64,000 nucleotides of DNA from Lunatimonas sp. (GTDB lineage Bacteria; Bacteroidota; Bacteroidia; Cytophagales; Cyclobacteriaceae): positions 23,204 to 87,203 of the forward strand of contig NZ_JAFIEU010000032.1 in the NCBI RefSeq assembly GCF_020832325.1, written 5' to 3'. A program made the position numbers and the translations under genes. Below are positions 52,980-62,762 of the stretch, in pieces (the first letter of the stretch is position 1; each line of letters starts with the position of its first letter). Below the pieces are notes generated by a model that worked only from the letters and a program-made list of their open reading frames with translations, was not told the origin of the DNA and ran no database searches.

Positions 52980-54344
52980 TTATTTTCGTAGGTTAAAATT
53001 CATCCGCAGGTTCATACCCGCTACCGAAAATTGCTGGTTGACAAAGGTAAGATCTCCAAGTGGCAATTTATAAAAAGGTTCAAGAGAAATAAACATCCCA
53101 TTTTTTAGATTGTATTCGTACCCAACAGATAGATTTAACATGCCCCCAATATCTGCCCTTCCACTGCCTTCCGGCCGGTATACCGAAGTAAACTGCTCTA
53201 CCGAAGGTGCAAAATTCAATCCGGCAGAAGTAGACGTAAAAAAGGAATTGGTTTCAAACGTTTCGGTAGCTGCCTGATCCAGGTATACCATACTCGACAA
53301 CCCGGTGATGAGAAACAGCCCGGTATTCTTTCTTTCCAACAGCAGGTACTTCAAATTAACCGGTATATCTAGACTGGCCAAGCTTAGCTGGGACGATGAG
53401 CCGATGAAATTTGAACTGGTGCGGATATTGTTCGCCATGGCCATTTGATCCGCTCGCGCGTAGGAAGCTTCTGCAGCAATGGCCATGCTTGGAGCCATAT
53501 CCGGGCTAAGCGTCTGCCGTGCATAGGTCATGCCCACATCCAGCCTCAACTTCCTTGAAAGCGAAAATTCGGACATCACCCCTGCACCCAAATTCATTCC
53601 ATTCACCGCATCAGAACTTGCCTGCGGAGCTACCAACACACCCAGCTTGATCGGCGCAGTGGATTTGGGCACCACTGGAGAGGGTTGTTGTTCGGCACCG
53701 TCTGCCATCCACTGATTAAGCACCTGCAATGCCTCGTTCAAGTCCATCCCTTTGGAATTGCTTTCTGGAGATATTACCAGAGAATCGGCCGGCTCATTTA
53801 TGCTTGGTTTTGGCAGCACACCATCGGGTATAGCTACGGATGTGCCCTGTTCGGTTGGACGTTTCACCGATTCGCTCGCTAGAAACTCTCTGGCTGAACG
53901 CTCATTGGTAGGGACGTGCCTATCAGGTGATGACGTGGACGACAAGGCCCTTTGAGGAGTGGGAACGACCCTTTTCGGAGGCTCTTCCTTCGTCAAAGCA
54001 TCTGCTACTCCCGCTTTTGTAGGAGATTCAAAATCGGCCTGATCACCTGCACTGATTGTTCCTTGTACAGAATCTTCCGCTACACTAGACTGTTCCATTG
54101 AGTCAGCGACAATTTCCATCGGGGAGGTAAACTCTACTCCGAATGGTCCATAAAACAGTACCAAAAACAAACTAGCTGCAAATCCAGCGGTGATAAACGG
54201 CCAGATTAAGCGCAAGGAAGTCTTCTTCGGTTTAAAATAAGCATTGGATAATTTATCCCACTGCGCAGGATCATAGGGCTCCTCGTAATGCTCGAAGGAG
54301 TCCCTAATTTTATCCACTAACTTTTTATCAAACTGCTCTTTCAT
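52980..54344 (-). CDS. Anti-sigma-type N-terminus fused to an outer-membrane beta-barrel
   Basis: 454 aa. The N-terminal about 45 residues are cytoplasmic and charged (KKLVDKIRDSFEHYEEPYDPAQWDKL), followed by one membrane helix (WPFITAGFAASLFLVLFYGPFG, about 48-70). A Ser/Thr/Pro/Glu-rich periplasmic linker (about 75-220) leads to a C-terminal barrel (about 235-454): GAGVMSEFSLSRKLRLDVGMTYARQ, LASLDIPVNLKYLLL, GGMLNLSVGYEYNL and the last strand NLRMNFNLRK. It would therefore span inner membrane, periplasm and outer membrane. It overlaps the ECF sigma gene by 17 bases and is likely its anti-sigma partner, sensing outer-membrane state. Confidence 0.78.
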   Translation of the reverse strand: MKEQFDKKLVDKIRDSFEHYEEPYDPAQWDKLSNAYFKPKKTSLRLIWPFITAGFAASLFLVLFYGPFGVEFTSPMEIVADSMEQSSVAEDSVQGTISAGDQADFESPTKAGVADALTKEEPPKRVVPTPQRALSSTSSPDRHVPTNERSAREFLASESVKRPTEQGTSVAIPDGVLPKPSINEPADSLVISPESNSKGMDLNEALQVLNQWMADGAEQQPSPVVPKSTAPIKLGVLVAPQASSDAVNGMNLGAGVMSEFSLSRKLRLDVGMTYARQTLSPDMAPSMAIAAEASYARADQMAMANNIRTSSNFIGSSSQLSLASLDIPVNLKYLLLERKNTGLFLITGLSSMVYLDQAATETFETNSFFTSTSAGLNFAPSVEQFTSVYRPEGSGRADIGGMLNLSVGYEYNLKNGMFISLEPFYKLPLGDLTFVNQQFSVAGMNLRMNFNLRK

Positions 54345-54873
54345 TCCTCACATGGTTTAAAGCAATTACTTTTTCCCTCAACATATCCTTGGCTCGCGCC
54401 AAATATGTCCTACACGTACTAGAGGGTATGTTTAGGTGGGCCGCTATTTCATTGTGCTTGTAGCCTTCGATTTCAAACATATTGAATATAATACGAAGGT
54501 TATCGGGCAATTCACCTAACAACAGTAGGATATCCTCTCTGGACAAATCATCTACCGCATTGGCATGGCATGCTTCCACCTCTACTTGCTCTATATCTAC
54601 CATTCCCGAAAACCGGAGATTTTTCCTGTAATAATCCACCGATGTATTGATCAATATTCTTCTCAACCACCCTTTGAAGGAGTTTCCCTCGCTATACTGC
54701 TCCAACTTGTCAAACACCTTCATAAAACTATCGTTGACGATCTCACAAGCTTCCTCCCGATTTCCCGAATAGCGCAACGCCACACTCATAGCATAGCCAT
54801 AGAAGTGCTTGTAAAGCCTCTCGAGTGACCTTGGATCCCCTTTTCTAGCTTCCTGTATGAGATCTTTCTCCAA
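54328..54873 (-). CDS. ECF RNA polymerase sigma factor
   Basis: 181 aa. Region 2: LYKHFYGYAMSVALRYSGNREEACEIVNDSFMKVF (about 20-55) with the DNA-melting and core-binding residues; region 4: LPDNLRIIFNMFEIEGYKHNEIAAHLNIPSSTCRTYLARAK (about 125-165), a helix-turn-helix with the EGYKHNEIA start. Length and layout fit extracytoplasmic-function sigma factors of Bacteroidota. It drives its own operon, which includes the fused anti-sigma/barrel gene and an FKBP lipoprotein. Confidence 0.94.
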   Translation of the reverse strand: MEKDLIQEARKGDPRSLERLYKHFYGYAMSVALRYSGNREEACEIVNDSFMKVFDKLEQYSEGNSFKGWLRRILINTSVDYYRKNLRFSGMVDIEQVEVEACHANAVDDLSREDILLLLGELPDNLRIIFNMFEIEGYKHNEIAAHLNIPSSTCRTYLARAKDMLREKVIALNHVRNERAV

Positions 54874-55007
54874 AAGATTAGATGATTATATGGCGTTCTT
54901 ACTGTGTAGACGTACCCGATTACGAAAACGCTACAAAACTACTCAACTTTTTTAAATTAGTTTTTTGCCATGCCCGGCACAATCCAACAATAATAGCAGC
55001 AGTAACT

Positions 55008-55037
55008 TTTGATACTACCGATTATCTGCTATTTTTA
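55008..55037 (+). promoter_or_regulatory. Promoter of the outer-membrane protein gene
   Basis: TTTG (55008-55011), 18 bases, TATTTTTA (55030-55037). This is a near-perfect Bacteroidota promoter with start near 55044. It lies in the 218-base gap between the divergent sigma gene and the ATG at 55092. Confidence 0.55.
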
Positions 55038-55091
55038 ACTTTCCAATTAAGAACATTGTCTGGGGTTCCGACGTTTACTTTCTGTCTGTTT

Positions 55092-55826
55092 ATGAGAAAC
55101 AACATGAAATACCTATTTATTCTCTGCATCTGTTTGTTGAGTTACTTCTCCTCGTTTGCTCAAAGGGAGGATGCAGGCAATTACGACTACGACAGGGAAG
55201 TTTTATTCGGCATCAATAAAAATACCAACGGGGGCTTGATCGGAGGTGTAAGTTTTAAGATCGGAAGTAGCATAGATGACAACCTGTTTCAGTTTTTCCA
55301 GCTAGAGCTAGCCAATGTAAAAAACCCAAAAGAAGTACGATACAGTACCGCTTTGGGCAACAGTTTCATTTTTGGCAAATCGAATTATCTCTATTCCATC
55401 CGGCCCCAATACGGAAGGGAAATCATTATGTTTAGGAAAGCCCCGCATCAAGGCGTGCAGGTATCTGCGCTTGCTGCACTCGGCCCCACTCTCGGCTTGG
55501 TAGCTCCCTATTACATCGAAGTATACCAAAGCCGGACGGAAACCATCCGACAACAGTACAGCCCGGAGCTACATCAAAGTAGGTTTGACGTATTGGGACC
55601 TGGTAGGCTATTTGAAGGTATCGGAGAGTCCGAGTTGGCATTTGGGGGGCATGCCAAGGCAGCGTTGGCGTTCGAATTTGGTTTTTTTAAGTCGAATGTA
55701 ACAGGTCTGGAACTTGGCTACCTCTTGGAAGGTTTTAGTAAAGAAATCGTACTGATGCCTACCACGGAAAACCGCCAAATTTTCCAGTCGGTCTACTTCA
55801 CCCTGTACTATGGGTTCAGAAGATGA
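55092..55826 (+). CDS. Outer-membrane or secreted protein of unknown function
   Basis: 244 aa from ATG 55092, chosen because transcription is predicted to start near 55044; ATG 55104 (MKYLFILC) is an equally good start. The frame extends to 54882 but that stretch is A+T-rich and not protein-like. Signal peptide core YLFILCICLLSYFSSFAQ. The mature part is beta-rich with alternating aromatic residues (GLIGGVSFKIGSSI; SVYFTLYYGFRR at the C-terminus ending in a barrel-like strand). Conserved as a hypothetical outer-membrane protein in Cytophagales-type genomes, I believe; no function can be given. It precedes lipA, which has its own promoter. Confidence 0.7.
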   Translation: MRNNMKYLFILCICLLSYFSSFAQREDAGNYDYDREVLFGINKNTNGGLIGGVSFKIGSSIDDNLFQFFQLELANVKNPKEVRYSTALGNSFIFGKSNYLYSIRPQYGREIIMFRKAPHQGVQVSALAALGPTLGLVAPYYIEVYQSRTETIRQQYSPELHQSRFDVLGPGRLFEGIGESELAFGGHAKAALAFEFGFFKSNVTGLELGYLLEGFSKEIVLMPTTENRQIFQSVYFTLYYGFRR

Positions 55827-55833
55827 TATCAGG

Positions 55834-55864
55834 TTGGCTAGGTCGGCGTGAATGCGTAACTTTG
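55834..55864 (+). promoter_or_regulatory. lipA promoter
   Basis: TTGG (55834-55837), 19 bases, TAACTTTG (55857-55864), both elements matching the Bacteroidota consensus. Start near 55871, 14 bases before the lipA ATG. It overlaps the last bases before the preceding gene's stop. Confidence 0.65.
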
Positions 55865-55884
55865 TACCTGACTCCAATTGAACT

Positions 55885-56763
55885 ATGATCGAATTACCCG
55901 TAATCTCCGAGGAACAGACCAAACGAAAAAAACCTGATTGGCTTAGGGTGAAACTTCCCGTGGGTAAAGAATACGCTAGCGTGCGAAAACTGGTGGACGA
56001 ACATAAGTTGCACACGATCTGCGAGAGTGGAAATTGCCCAAATATGGGAGAATGCTGGGGTGCCGGTACTGCTACCTTTATGATTTTGGGAAATGTGTGT
56101 ACACGTTCCTGTTCCTTCTGTGCCGTAGCCACTGGAAGACCACCGGAGTATGATACCGATGAGCCCCGCAGGGTAGCTGAGGCGATCCAATTGATGAAAG
56201 TCAAACATGCTGTGATTACTTCTGTAAACAGAGACGAATTAAAAGACCGTGGAGCTGAAATCTGGTATCAGACGGTGGTAGAAACAAAACGCTTGTCACC
56301 TACTACAACCATCGAAACGCTCATCCCGGATGTAAAATCCAATTGGGACGCCCTTATCCGCATGATAGAAGCAGGCCAAGAGGTCGTATCACACAACATG
56401 GAAACAGTAGAAAGGCTATATAGAAGGGTCCGTCCACAGGCCAAATACAGCCGCTCCTTAGAGCAGATCAAACGTACCAAGGAATTCGGAAAAAGAACCA
56501 AAACAGGTATCATGCTTGGGCTTGGTGAGACCGTGGATGAAGTACACAAGGCCATGGATGATTTGGTAGCACACGGATGCGACATTCTTACACTCGGGCA
56601 ATACCTTCAACCTACCAAGATGCACATTGAGGTAGCCGAGTTTATTCACCCAGATCAGTTTGCTGCCTACCGGGAAGAAGGACTAAAAAGAGGATTGAAA
56701 TACGTGGAGTCCGGGCCATTGGTAAGGTCGTCCTACCACGCCGAACGACACGTAAACGTGTAA
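55885..56763 (+). CDS. lipA: Lipoyl synthase
   Basis: 292 aa. Two iron-sulfur clusters: auxiliary motif [12 protein letters not shown] near residue 48 and radical-SAM motif CTRSCSFC near 75. Also [18 protein letters not shown]-like AVATGRPP near 84, [14 protein letters not shown] near 172 and the C-terminal [11 protein letters not shown], which carries the conserved RSSY motif. It inserts two sulfurs into octanoyl-E2 to form lipoate, needed by the 2-oxoglutarate dehydrogenase encoded just downstream on the other strand. Confidence 0.98.
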   Translation: MIELPVISEEQTKRKKPDWLRVKLPVGKEYASVRKLVDEHKLHTICESGNCPNMGECWGAGTATFMILGNVCTRSCSFCAVATGRPPEYDTDEPRRVAEAIQLMKVKHAVITSVNRDELKDRGAEIWYQTVVETKRLSPTTTIETLIPDVKSNWDALIRMIEAGQEVVSHNMETVERLYRRVRPQAKYSRSLEQIKRTKEFGKRTKTGIMLGLGETVDEVHKAMDDLVAHGCDILTLGQYLQPTKMHIEVAEFIHPDQFAAYREEGLKRGLKYVESGPLVRSSYHAERHVNV

Positions 56764-56774
56764 CGAATACCATT

Positions 56775-56808
56775 AAAAAAGGTCTCCTAAACTTGGAGAC
56801 CTTTTTTT
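56775..56808. terminator. Bidirectional terminator between lipA and lpdA
   Basis: AAAAAAGGTCTCC (56775-56787), loop TAAACTT, GGAGACC (56795-56801) then T7 to 56808. The A-run on the left serves as T-run for the minus-strand lpdA transcript, so both convergent genes use it. Confidence 0.93.
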
Positions 56809-56827
56809 CTATGACATGTTAACCCAT

Positions 56828-58225
56828 TCATATATGAAGGGCTCTGTTATCGGTTGCTGCCAGACAGGCCTCCCTAAACACCTCTGTATAGGTCGGATGC
56901 GCGTGAGACATTCTTGCGATATCTTCCGCAGACGCTCGAAACTCCATAGCTACCACTGCCTCTGCTATCATATCCGCTACACGTGGCCCAATCATATGTA
57001 CACCCAGAATTTCATCCGTTTTGGCATCCGCAAGGACTTTGACTAACCCATCCAGGTCGCCAGAAGCACGGGCTCTACCGGATGCCATAAAGGGGAACTT
57101 ACCAGTCTTATAGGCCATACCCTTGTCCTTGAGTTGCTCCTCCGTATATCCCACGCCGGCCACCTCCGGCCACGTGTAAACGACGTTGGGAATCAGTAGA
57201 TAATTGATATGCGGCTTTTGCCCTACCAATTGCTCTACTACAAATACGCCCTCCTCTTCTGCCTTGTGGGCCAACATGGCACCCTTTACCACGTCACCAA
57301 TCGCATAGATGGAATCTATGTTTGTCTTCAAGTGCTCATCTACTTCAACCTGACCACGTTCATTGATCTTTACGCCAGCAGCTTCGGCATTCAAACCCTC
57401 TGTAAAGGGCTTTCTGCCAATAGATACCAACACGTAATCTCCCTTCAATGTTACTTGCTCACCCTTGGAATTATCCGCATTCACGGTGACTTCATCTCCG
57501 TTTCGCTCCACAGCTGTCACTTTGTGCTTCAGGTAAAACTCTACCCCCAACTTCTTCAGGGACTTTTGCAGCTCTTTACCCATCGTGCGATCCATGGTGG
57601 GAATCAGCGAGTCCATAAATTCTACCACAGAGACTTTGGCACCTACCCGCGCAAAGACAGACCCTAACTCCAACCCTATGACACCGCCACCGATAACAAT
57701 TAGGTGCTTGGGAACTTCTGCCAAATTCAATATTTCGGTTGAGGTGATGATCCGCTCCTTGTCCAGCTTAATAAAAGGAAGCCCGGCCGGTTTGGAACCC
57801 GTCGCAATGATAATATGCTTACCGGAAAGGTCCTCGGAAGATCCATCCCCCTTAGTGACCCTCACGGTGGTTTTGTCTACAAAGGAGCCTATACCCTGAT
57901 GAACATCGATCTTATTCTTTTTCATCAGGTATTGAATACCGTCCACATTTTGTTTGACCACTTCCGTCTTGCGCTTGATCATTTGCGGCATATTTACCTT
58001 CAGCTCTTTCAGGTCAATCCCGTGGGATTCAAACGCATGGGCTGCGTTATGATAATGCTCAGAAGAATCCAAAAGCGCCTTTGAAGGAATACAGCCCACG
58101 TTTAAGCAGGTTCCGCCTAGGGTAGGATACTTCTCCACGATGGCTGTTTTTAAACCAAGTTGAGCTGCTCGGATAGCCGAAACATACCCTCCAGGTCCTG
58201 AACCGATTACAATAAGGTCGTACAT
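56828..58225 (-). CDS. lpdA: Dihydrolipoyl dehydrogenase (E3)
   Basis: 465 aa from ATG 58225; the upstream MGVTKSN codons are less likely. FAD site LIVIGSGPGGYVSAI, redox disulfide GGTCLNVGCIPSKALL near 38, NAD site VIGGGVIGLELGSVFARVGA near 180, SIYAIGDVVKGAMLAHKAEEEG near 305, and the C-terminal HAHPTYTEVFREA with the catalytic His/Glu. It reoxidises dihydrolipoate on the E2 of 2-oxoacid dehydrogenases, here next to sucB/sucA. A terminator hairpin (58281-58309) lies between it and sucB, so read-through may be partial. Confidence 0.97.
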   Translation of the reverse strand: MYDLIVIGSGPGGYVSAIRAAQLGLKTAIVEKYPTLGGTCLNVGCIPSKALLDSSEHYHNAAHAFESHGIDLKELKVNMPQMIKRKTEVVKQNVDGIQYLMKKNKIDVHQGIGSFVDKTTVRVTKGDGSSEDLSGKHIIIATGSKPAGLPFIKLDKERIITSTEILNLAEVPKHLIVIGGGVIGLELGSVFARVGAKVSVVEFMDSLIPTMDRTMGKELQKSLKKLGVEFYLKHKVTAVERNGDEVTVNADNSKGEQVTLKGDYVLVSIGRKPFTEGLNAEAAGVKINERGQVEVDEHLKTNIDSIYAIGDVVKGAMLAHKAEEEGVFVVEQLVGQKPHINYLLIPNVVYTWPEVAGVGYTEEQLKDKGMAYKTGKFPFMASGRARASGDLDGLVKVLADAKTDEILGVHMIGPRVADMIAEAVVAMEFRASAEDIARMSHAHPTYTEVFREACLAATDNRALHI

Positions 58226-58280
58226 GTTTGATTTAGTTACTCCCATTTCCCTTCGAAAGGAAGTGGGATTGTGAGTGAAT

Positions 58281-58309
58281 AAAAAAACCCATCAAAACCC
58301 CTGGTTTTG
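58281..58309 (-). terminator. Terminator or attenuator after sucB
   Basis: On the minus strand CAAAACC (from 58309), loop AGG, GGTTTTG (to 58293), then ATGGG and a T7 run (58287-58281). A 7-bp stem. It should end part of the sucA-sucB transcript before lpdA. Confidence 0.65.
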
Positions 58310-58328
58310 AAGAATATAATCTGATTAC

Positions 58329-59879
58329 TTACACACCTATCAATAAGCGCGTAGGGTCTTCCAGCAGTTGTTTGACTCGTACCAAGAAGCTAACAGACTC
58401 TCTTCCGTCAATGATCCGATGATCGTATGATAAAGCCAAATACATCATGGGTAATATCTTTACCTCTCCATTTACTGCCATGGGGCGCTCCACGATATTA
58501 TGCATGCCTAAGATAGCCGATTGGGGGGCGTTGATGATCGGTGTAGACATCATAGAACCAAATATCCCGCCATTGGTGAGGGTAAAGGTACCACCTGTCA
58601 TCTCATCGATAGTCAGTTTACCGTCTCTTGCTTTAACAGCCAAGCGAACTACCTCTTGTTCAATTTGTGCAAAAGACATTTTCTCAGCATTTCGGATTAC
58701 CGGCACCACAAGCCCCTTGGGAGAGGATACCGCGATGCTGATATCACAAAAATCGTGGTAAATGATCTCATTACCGTCAATCTGCGCATTGACCGCAGGC
58801 CATTCCTGCAAAGCCATACAGGCTGCTTTGGTAAAGAAGGACATGAAGCCCAAATTCACATTGTATTTATCCTTAAACTGGTCTTTGTATTGCTTTCTTA
58901 AATCCATGATCGGCTTCATGTTCACCTCGTTGAAAGTGGTCAACATAGCCGTCTCATTTTTAGCGGCCACCAGGCGTCTAGATATGGTTCGGCGCAGGGA
59001 AGACATCTTCTCTCGTCTCGCATTCCTGTCTCCTTCAACCGCCGGATTGATTGGCTTTGATTCAACGGGTGCACTCGATGCCGCTTGCTTGGCCGGTGTC
59101 TTGGCTACCTTTTGCGCATTTTCTGCGTCCTCTTTGGTAATTCGGCCATCTTTACCTGTCCCTTTTACCGAAGATGCTTCGATACCTTTTTCGGCCAGAA
59201 TTTTAGCCGCCGCCGGCGAGGCATGTCCCGTAGCATAGCTCTCTTTATGATTACCTGCAACTTCACTTCCCTGTGGAGTGGCCTCAGTAGCAGCAGCACT
59301 ACTAGACGCGGCAGGTTTTCCCTCTCCGGTTTCTTCTATCTGACAGATCAACCCACCGATCTCCAGCGTATCTCCTTCTTTGGCCACATGCCGTAATATC
59401 CCAGAAGCCTCCGCAGGTAGTTCGAATGTGGCCTTGTCAGAGTCTACTTCAGCGATGATTTCATCCAACTCCACAAACTCTCCGTCTGCCTTGAGCCAAG
59501 TAGCCAAGGTAACCTCAGTAATGGACTCACCTACTGTAGGCACAACCATATCTTTTACTTCTCCGCTACCCTTTTTTTCCGCTTTCGCTGATTGTTCCTG
59601 GGACTGATCAGAGGCGCTTGAAGAAGGTGACTCCACGTGCGTTCCCTCTGTATCAATTTCACATATCACTGCTCCAATATCCAAGGTGTCCCCCTCTTGC
59701 CCTTTGATCTTCAGCACACCGGAAGCCTCCGCTGCCAGCTCGAAGGTCGCCTTATCTGACTCCAATTCGCAAATCACCTCGTCCATTTCTACATAGTCGC
59801 CATCATTTTTAAACCATTGGCCTATGGTTACTTCGGTAATGGATTCCCCTACTGCGGGAACCTTGATTGCTATACTCAT
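58329..59879 (-). CDS. sucB: 2-oxoglutarate dehydrogenase E2, dihydrolipoyl succinyltransferase with two lipoyl domains
   Basis: 516 aa. Two lipoyl domains: lipoate Lys in [11 protein letters not shown] near residue 43 and in [11 protein letters not shown] near 147, joined by an acidic/Ser-rich linker. A peripheral E1/E3-binding domain follows ([13 protein letters not shown] near 218, [16 protein letters not shown] near 238), then the catalytic domain (about 285-516) with [20 protein letters not shown], and the catalytic His in [11 protein letters not shown] near 488. Transfers succinyl from lipoate to CoA. The second lipoyl domain is an extra copy compared with E. coli SucB. Same transcript as sucA, 84 bases upstream. 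Confidence 0.96.
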   Translation of the reverse strand: MSIAIKVPAVGESITEVTIGQWFKNDGDYVEMDEVICELESDKATFELAAEASGVLKIKGQEGDTLDIGAVICEIDTEGTHVESPSSSASDQSQEQSAKAEKKGSGEVKDMVVPTVGESITEVTLATWLKADGEFVELDEIIAEVDSDKATFELPAEASGILRHVAKEGDTLEIGGLICQIEETGEGKPAASSSAAATEATPQGSEVAGNHKESYATGHASPAAAKILAEKGIEASSVKGTGKDGRITKEDAENAQKVAKTPAKQAASSAPVESKPINPAVEGDRNARREKMSSLRRTISRRLVAAKNETAMLTTFNEVNMKPIMDLRKQYKDQFKDKYNVNLGFMSFFTKAACMALQEWPAVNAQIDGNEIIYHDFCDISIAVSSPKGLVVPVIRNAEKMSFAQIEQEVVRLAVKARDGKLTIDEMTGGTFTLTNGGIFGSMMSTPIINAPQSAILGMHNIVERPMAVNGEVKILPMMYLALSYDHRIIDGRESVSFLVRVKQLLEDPTRLLIGV

Positions 59880-59963
59880 GTGGTCTTCGCTTAAATTTTG
59901 AGCTCACAAAAGCTCGATAGTATCTTATTATTTTTGTTTAAATGCCTGGATTATGCTCGATTC

Positions 59964-62762
59964 CTAGTGGATATGCAACGCTTTTTCCAGAATCTGCCTT
60001 TGTTCCTCCTGATGTACCTTGTTAAAGCCAGTGGCGGGAGAGGCACTAGGCTTTCTGGCCACCACATTCATGGACGGGATATCCCTGAAAAGATTCCGAA
60101 CCATGTATGCCCAGTATCCCATATTTTCGGGCTCCTCCTGTACCCAGAGAACTTCCGCATCACCATAGGCTTTCAACGCCTCCATTAGCTGGGTCTTGGG
60201 TAGTGGGTGTAGCTGCTCAACGCGTATAATCGCCACATTCTTGATCTTCTCCTTTTCTCTCAGTTCATCCAGTTCATAGAAAATCTTGCCGGAACATAAA
60301 ACGACGCGCCTCACTTGCTTTGGATCTGCCGTGGTATCCAGTATCGTCTCTCGGAATCGCCCAGAGGTAAATTCCTCCACGGGAGAAAATACTTTCGGAT
60401 GTCTCAGCAAGGATTTTGGGGACATAACGATGCAGGGTTTTCTAAACTCCCAGGTCATCTGACGCCTCAGCATGTGAAAAAAGTTGGAGGGCTCAGTGAT
60501 ATTGGCTACTACCACATTATTCTCTGCGGCCAACTGCAAAAACCGCTCTGGACGGGCATTGGAGTGCTCCGGGCCTTGGCCTTCGTATCCATGTGGGAGC
60601 AGCATCACCAGGCCATTCATCTTTTGCCATTTGGATTCACCAGAAGTAATGAACTGATCAATCATGGTCTGGGCACCATTGGCGAAGTCCCCAAATTGCG
60701 CCTCCCAAATGGTCAACGCATTTGGATTAGCCATCGCGTACCCATATTCAAACCCCAACACCGCATACTCAGAAAGAAGGGAGTTGTAGATGTAAAATTT
60801 ACCCTGACTGTCTTTTAGCTCCTTCAGGGAGTTGTAGGGCTTGTTGGTCACGGCGTCGTGGATGACTGCATGGCGGTGCGAAAAGGTACCACGCTGACAA
60901 TCCTGACCGGTGATTCTCACCGTTCTGCCATCAAGCAGCAAAGAACCATAAGCCAAAAGCTCGGCCGCAGCCCAGTTTAGGGATTTTGTCTTGAAAAACA
61001 TCTCCTTCCGCTGCTTTACCTGAGCCTCAATTTGCTTGATCGGCTTGAATCCTTTAGGAATAAATGTCAATGCATCGGCTACCTTCTTAATTGCATCTTC
61101 CGAAATCCCAGTATCTGGCGACTGCTCAAAATCTGCGGCCGTAGACCTACGCAGTTCCAGCCATGCCTTTTCAAATGCGGAATACGTGTAAGGCAATGGT
61201 TTTTCCTTTACCATATTAAGCCTGTCCTGCAACAATTGACGGAACTCTTGGTCCATCTGCTTAGCCAACTGGGCATCCACCGCTCCTTTTTCCAGCAACT
61301 TTTTGTTGTAGATTTCCCTTGGGTTTGGGTGCTTGGAGATGACATTGTACAACTCCGGCTGCGTAAACTTGGGCTCATCCGACTCGTTGTGCCCATGCCG
61401 TCGGTAACATACCATATCCACAAAAATATCTCTGTTGTATTTTTGGCGAAATTCCACTGCTAACTTGGCAGCAAAAACAACTGCCTCGGGGTCATCGCCA
61501 TTGACGTGAATTACCGGGGCATCGATGATCTTGGCAACGTCCGTACAATAGATCGAGCTTCTCGCATCGTCAAAATCGGTGGTGAAACCTACCTGATTAT
61601 TGATAACAAAGTGGATCGTACCCCCTGTGTAATAGCCTTTCAATCCAGACATTTGGGTCACCTCGTACACGATCCCTTGACCGGCAACGGCCGCATCTCC
61701 GTGAATCAAAACGGGGATCATCTTATCGGCGTCACCATTGTATTGATGATCAATCTTAGCCCTTACAAACCCTTCTACAACCGGATTTACAGCCTCCAAG
61801 TGGGACGGGTTGGGAGCCAATTTCAAAATCATCAGCTTATCGCTGGTAGTTGGAACTTCACTGGAAAATCCCATGTGGTACTTCACATCCCCATCGCCCA
61901 TGGTCAGGTCAGGCTTTGCAGTTCCTTCAAACTCGGAAAAGATCTGCTCGTAGGTCTTGCCCATGATATTAGCCAGTACATTTAATCTGCCCCGATGGGC
62001 CATACCGATCATCACTTCCTCCACACCCATCTCGGCACCTTTGTTGATCATGGCGTCCAAAAACGGAATGGTACTCTCTCCGCCTTCCAAGGAAAATCGC
62101 TTCTGCCCAAGATACTTGGTATGTAAAAAATTCTCAAAAACCACCGCCTCGTTCAGCTTGGCCAGAATACGCTTTTTTTCTTCAATTGGCGGATTAAACT
62201 CCAATGCTTCCTTTTCGATCTTGATCCTGAACCAATCCAAAATCTCTGGATCACGGATATACATGTACTCAAAGCCCATGCTACCCTCGTAGATAGTCTT
62301 GAGGGACTCGATAATCTTACTTAGCTTGGCATTGCCTATTCCGATCTCATTACCGGCCTGAAACTCCTTGTCCAAATCCGAAGCATCCAATCCAAAGTCA
62401 CCCAGATCCAATAAGGCCCTTCGGTCTCTACGCTCTCTGACCGGATTGGTTTTTGAACGTAGGTGGCCGCGGGACCTATACGCATGAATGAAAGCCCTGA
62501 CCTTGATTTCCTTAGGCAGCTCCTCCATGTCCATGATGGAACCCTTCGTTGCCAAATTTCCATTCACGGCAGCACTTGAAGCGGATAAGGAAACCTCAGC
62601 CCCACCTTGCTCGTCTTCGCCATACTTGGTGATGGCAAAATCAAAACCATCGAAAAAGGCCTTCCAACTCGGGTCTATCGCGTCCGGATTCTTCTTGTAA
62701 TCCTCATATAGTTCGTCTATATAAGCTACATGGGCATTGGAGATGTACGAATATTTATCCAT
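59964..62762 (-). CDS. sucA: 2-oxoglutarate dehydrogenase E1
   Basis: 932 aa. N-terminal region conserved in bacterial E1o (YIDELYEDYKKNPDAIDPSWKAFF); ThDP/Mg site HGDAAVAGQGIVYE near 350; ICCxDVAKI-like ARSSIYCTDVAKIIDAPVIHVNGDDPEAV near 400; RRHGHNESDEP near 453; transketolase Pyr domain GQDCQRGTFSHRHAV near 620 and LLPHGYEGQGPEHSNARPERFL near 720. It decarboxylates 2-oxoglutarate in the TCA cycle. Promoter -7 TAGCTTTG at 62784-62791; with sucB it forms an operon. Confidence 0.98.
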   Translation of the reverse strand: MDKYSYISNAHVAYIDELYEDYKKNPDAIDPSWKAFFDGFDFAITKYGEDEQGGAEVSLSASSAAVNGNLATKGSIMDMEELPKEIKVRAFIHAYRSRGHLRSKTNPVRERRDRRALLDLGDFGLDASDLDKEFQAGNEIGIGNAKLSKIIESLKTIYEGSMGFEYMYIRDPEILDWFRIKIEKEALEFNPPIEEKKRILAKLNEAVVFENFLHTKYLGQKRFSLEGGESTIPFLDAMINKGAEMGVEEVMIGMAHRGRLNVLANIMGKTYEQIFSEFEGTAKPDLTMGDGDVKYHMGFSSEVPTTSDKLMILKLAPNPSHLEAVNPVVEGFVRAKIDHQYNGDADKMIPVLIHGDAAVAGQGIVYEVTQMSGLKGYYTGGTIHFVINNQVGFTTDFDDARSSIYCTDVAKIIDAPVIHVNGDDPEAVVFAAKLAVEFRQKYNRDIFVDMVCYRRHGHNESDEPKFTQPELYNVISKHPNPREIYNKKLLEKGAVDAQLAKQMDQEFRQLLQDRLNMVKEKPLPYTYSAFEKAWLELRRSTAADFEQSPDTGISEDAIKKVADALTFIPKGFKPIKQIEAQVKQRKEMFFKTKSLNWAAAELLAYGSLLLDGRTVRITGQDCQRGTFSHRHAVIHDAVTNKPYNSLKELKDSQGKFYIYNSLLSEYAVLGFEYGYAMANPNALTIWEAQFGDFANGAQTMIDQFITSGESKWQKMNGLVMLLPHGYEGQGPEHSNARPERFLQLAAENNVVVANITEPSNFFHMLRRQMTWEFRKPCIVMSPKSLLRHPKVFSPVEEFTSGRFRETILDTTADPKQVRRVVLCSGKIFYELDELREKEKIKNVAIIRVEQLHPLPKTQLMEALKAYGDAEVLWVQEEPENMGYWAYMVRNLFRDIPSMNVVARKPSASPATGFNKVHQEEQRQILEKALHIH

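Noticed and set aside
54882..55091. Longer N-terminus for the outer-membrane protein gene before lipA
   Set aside because: The upstream part covers the promoter at 55008-55037 and hides the signal peptide.
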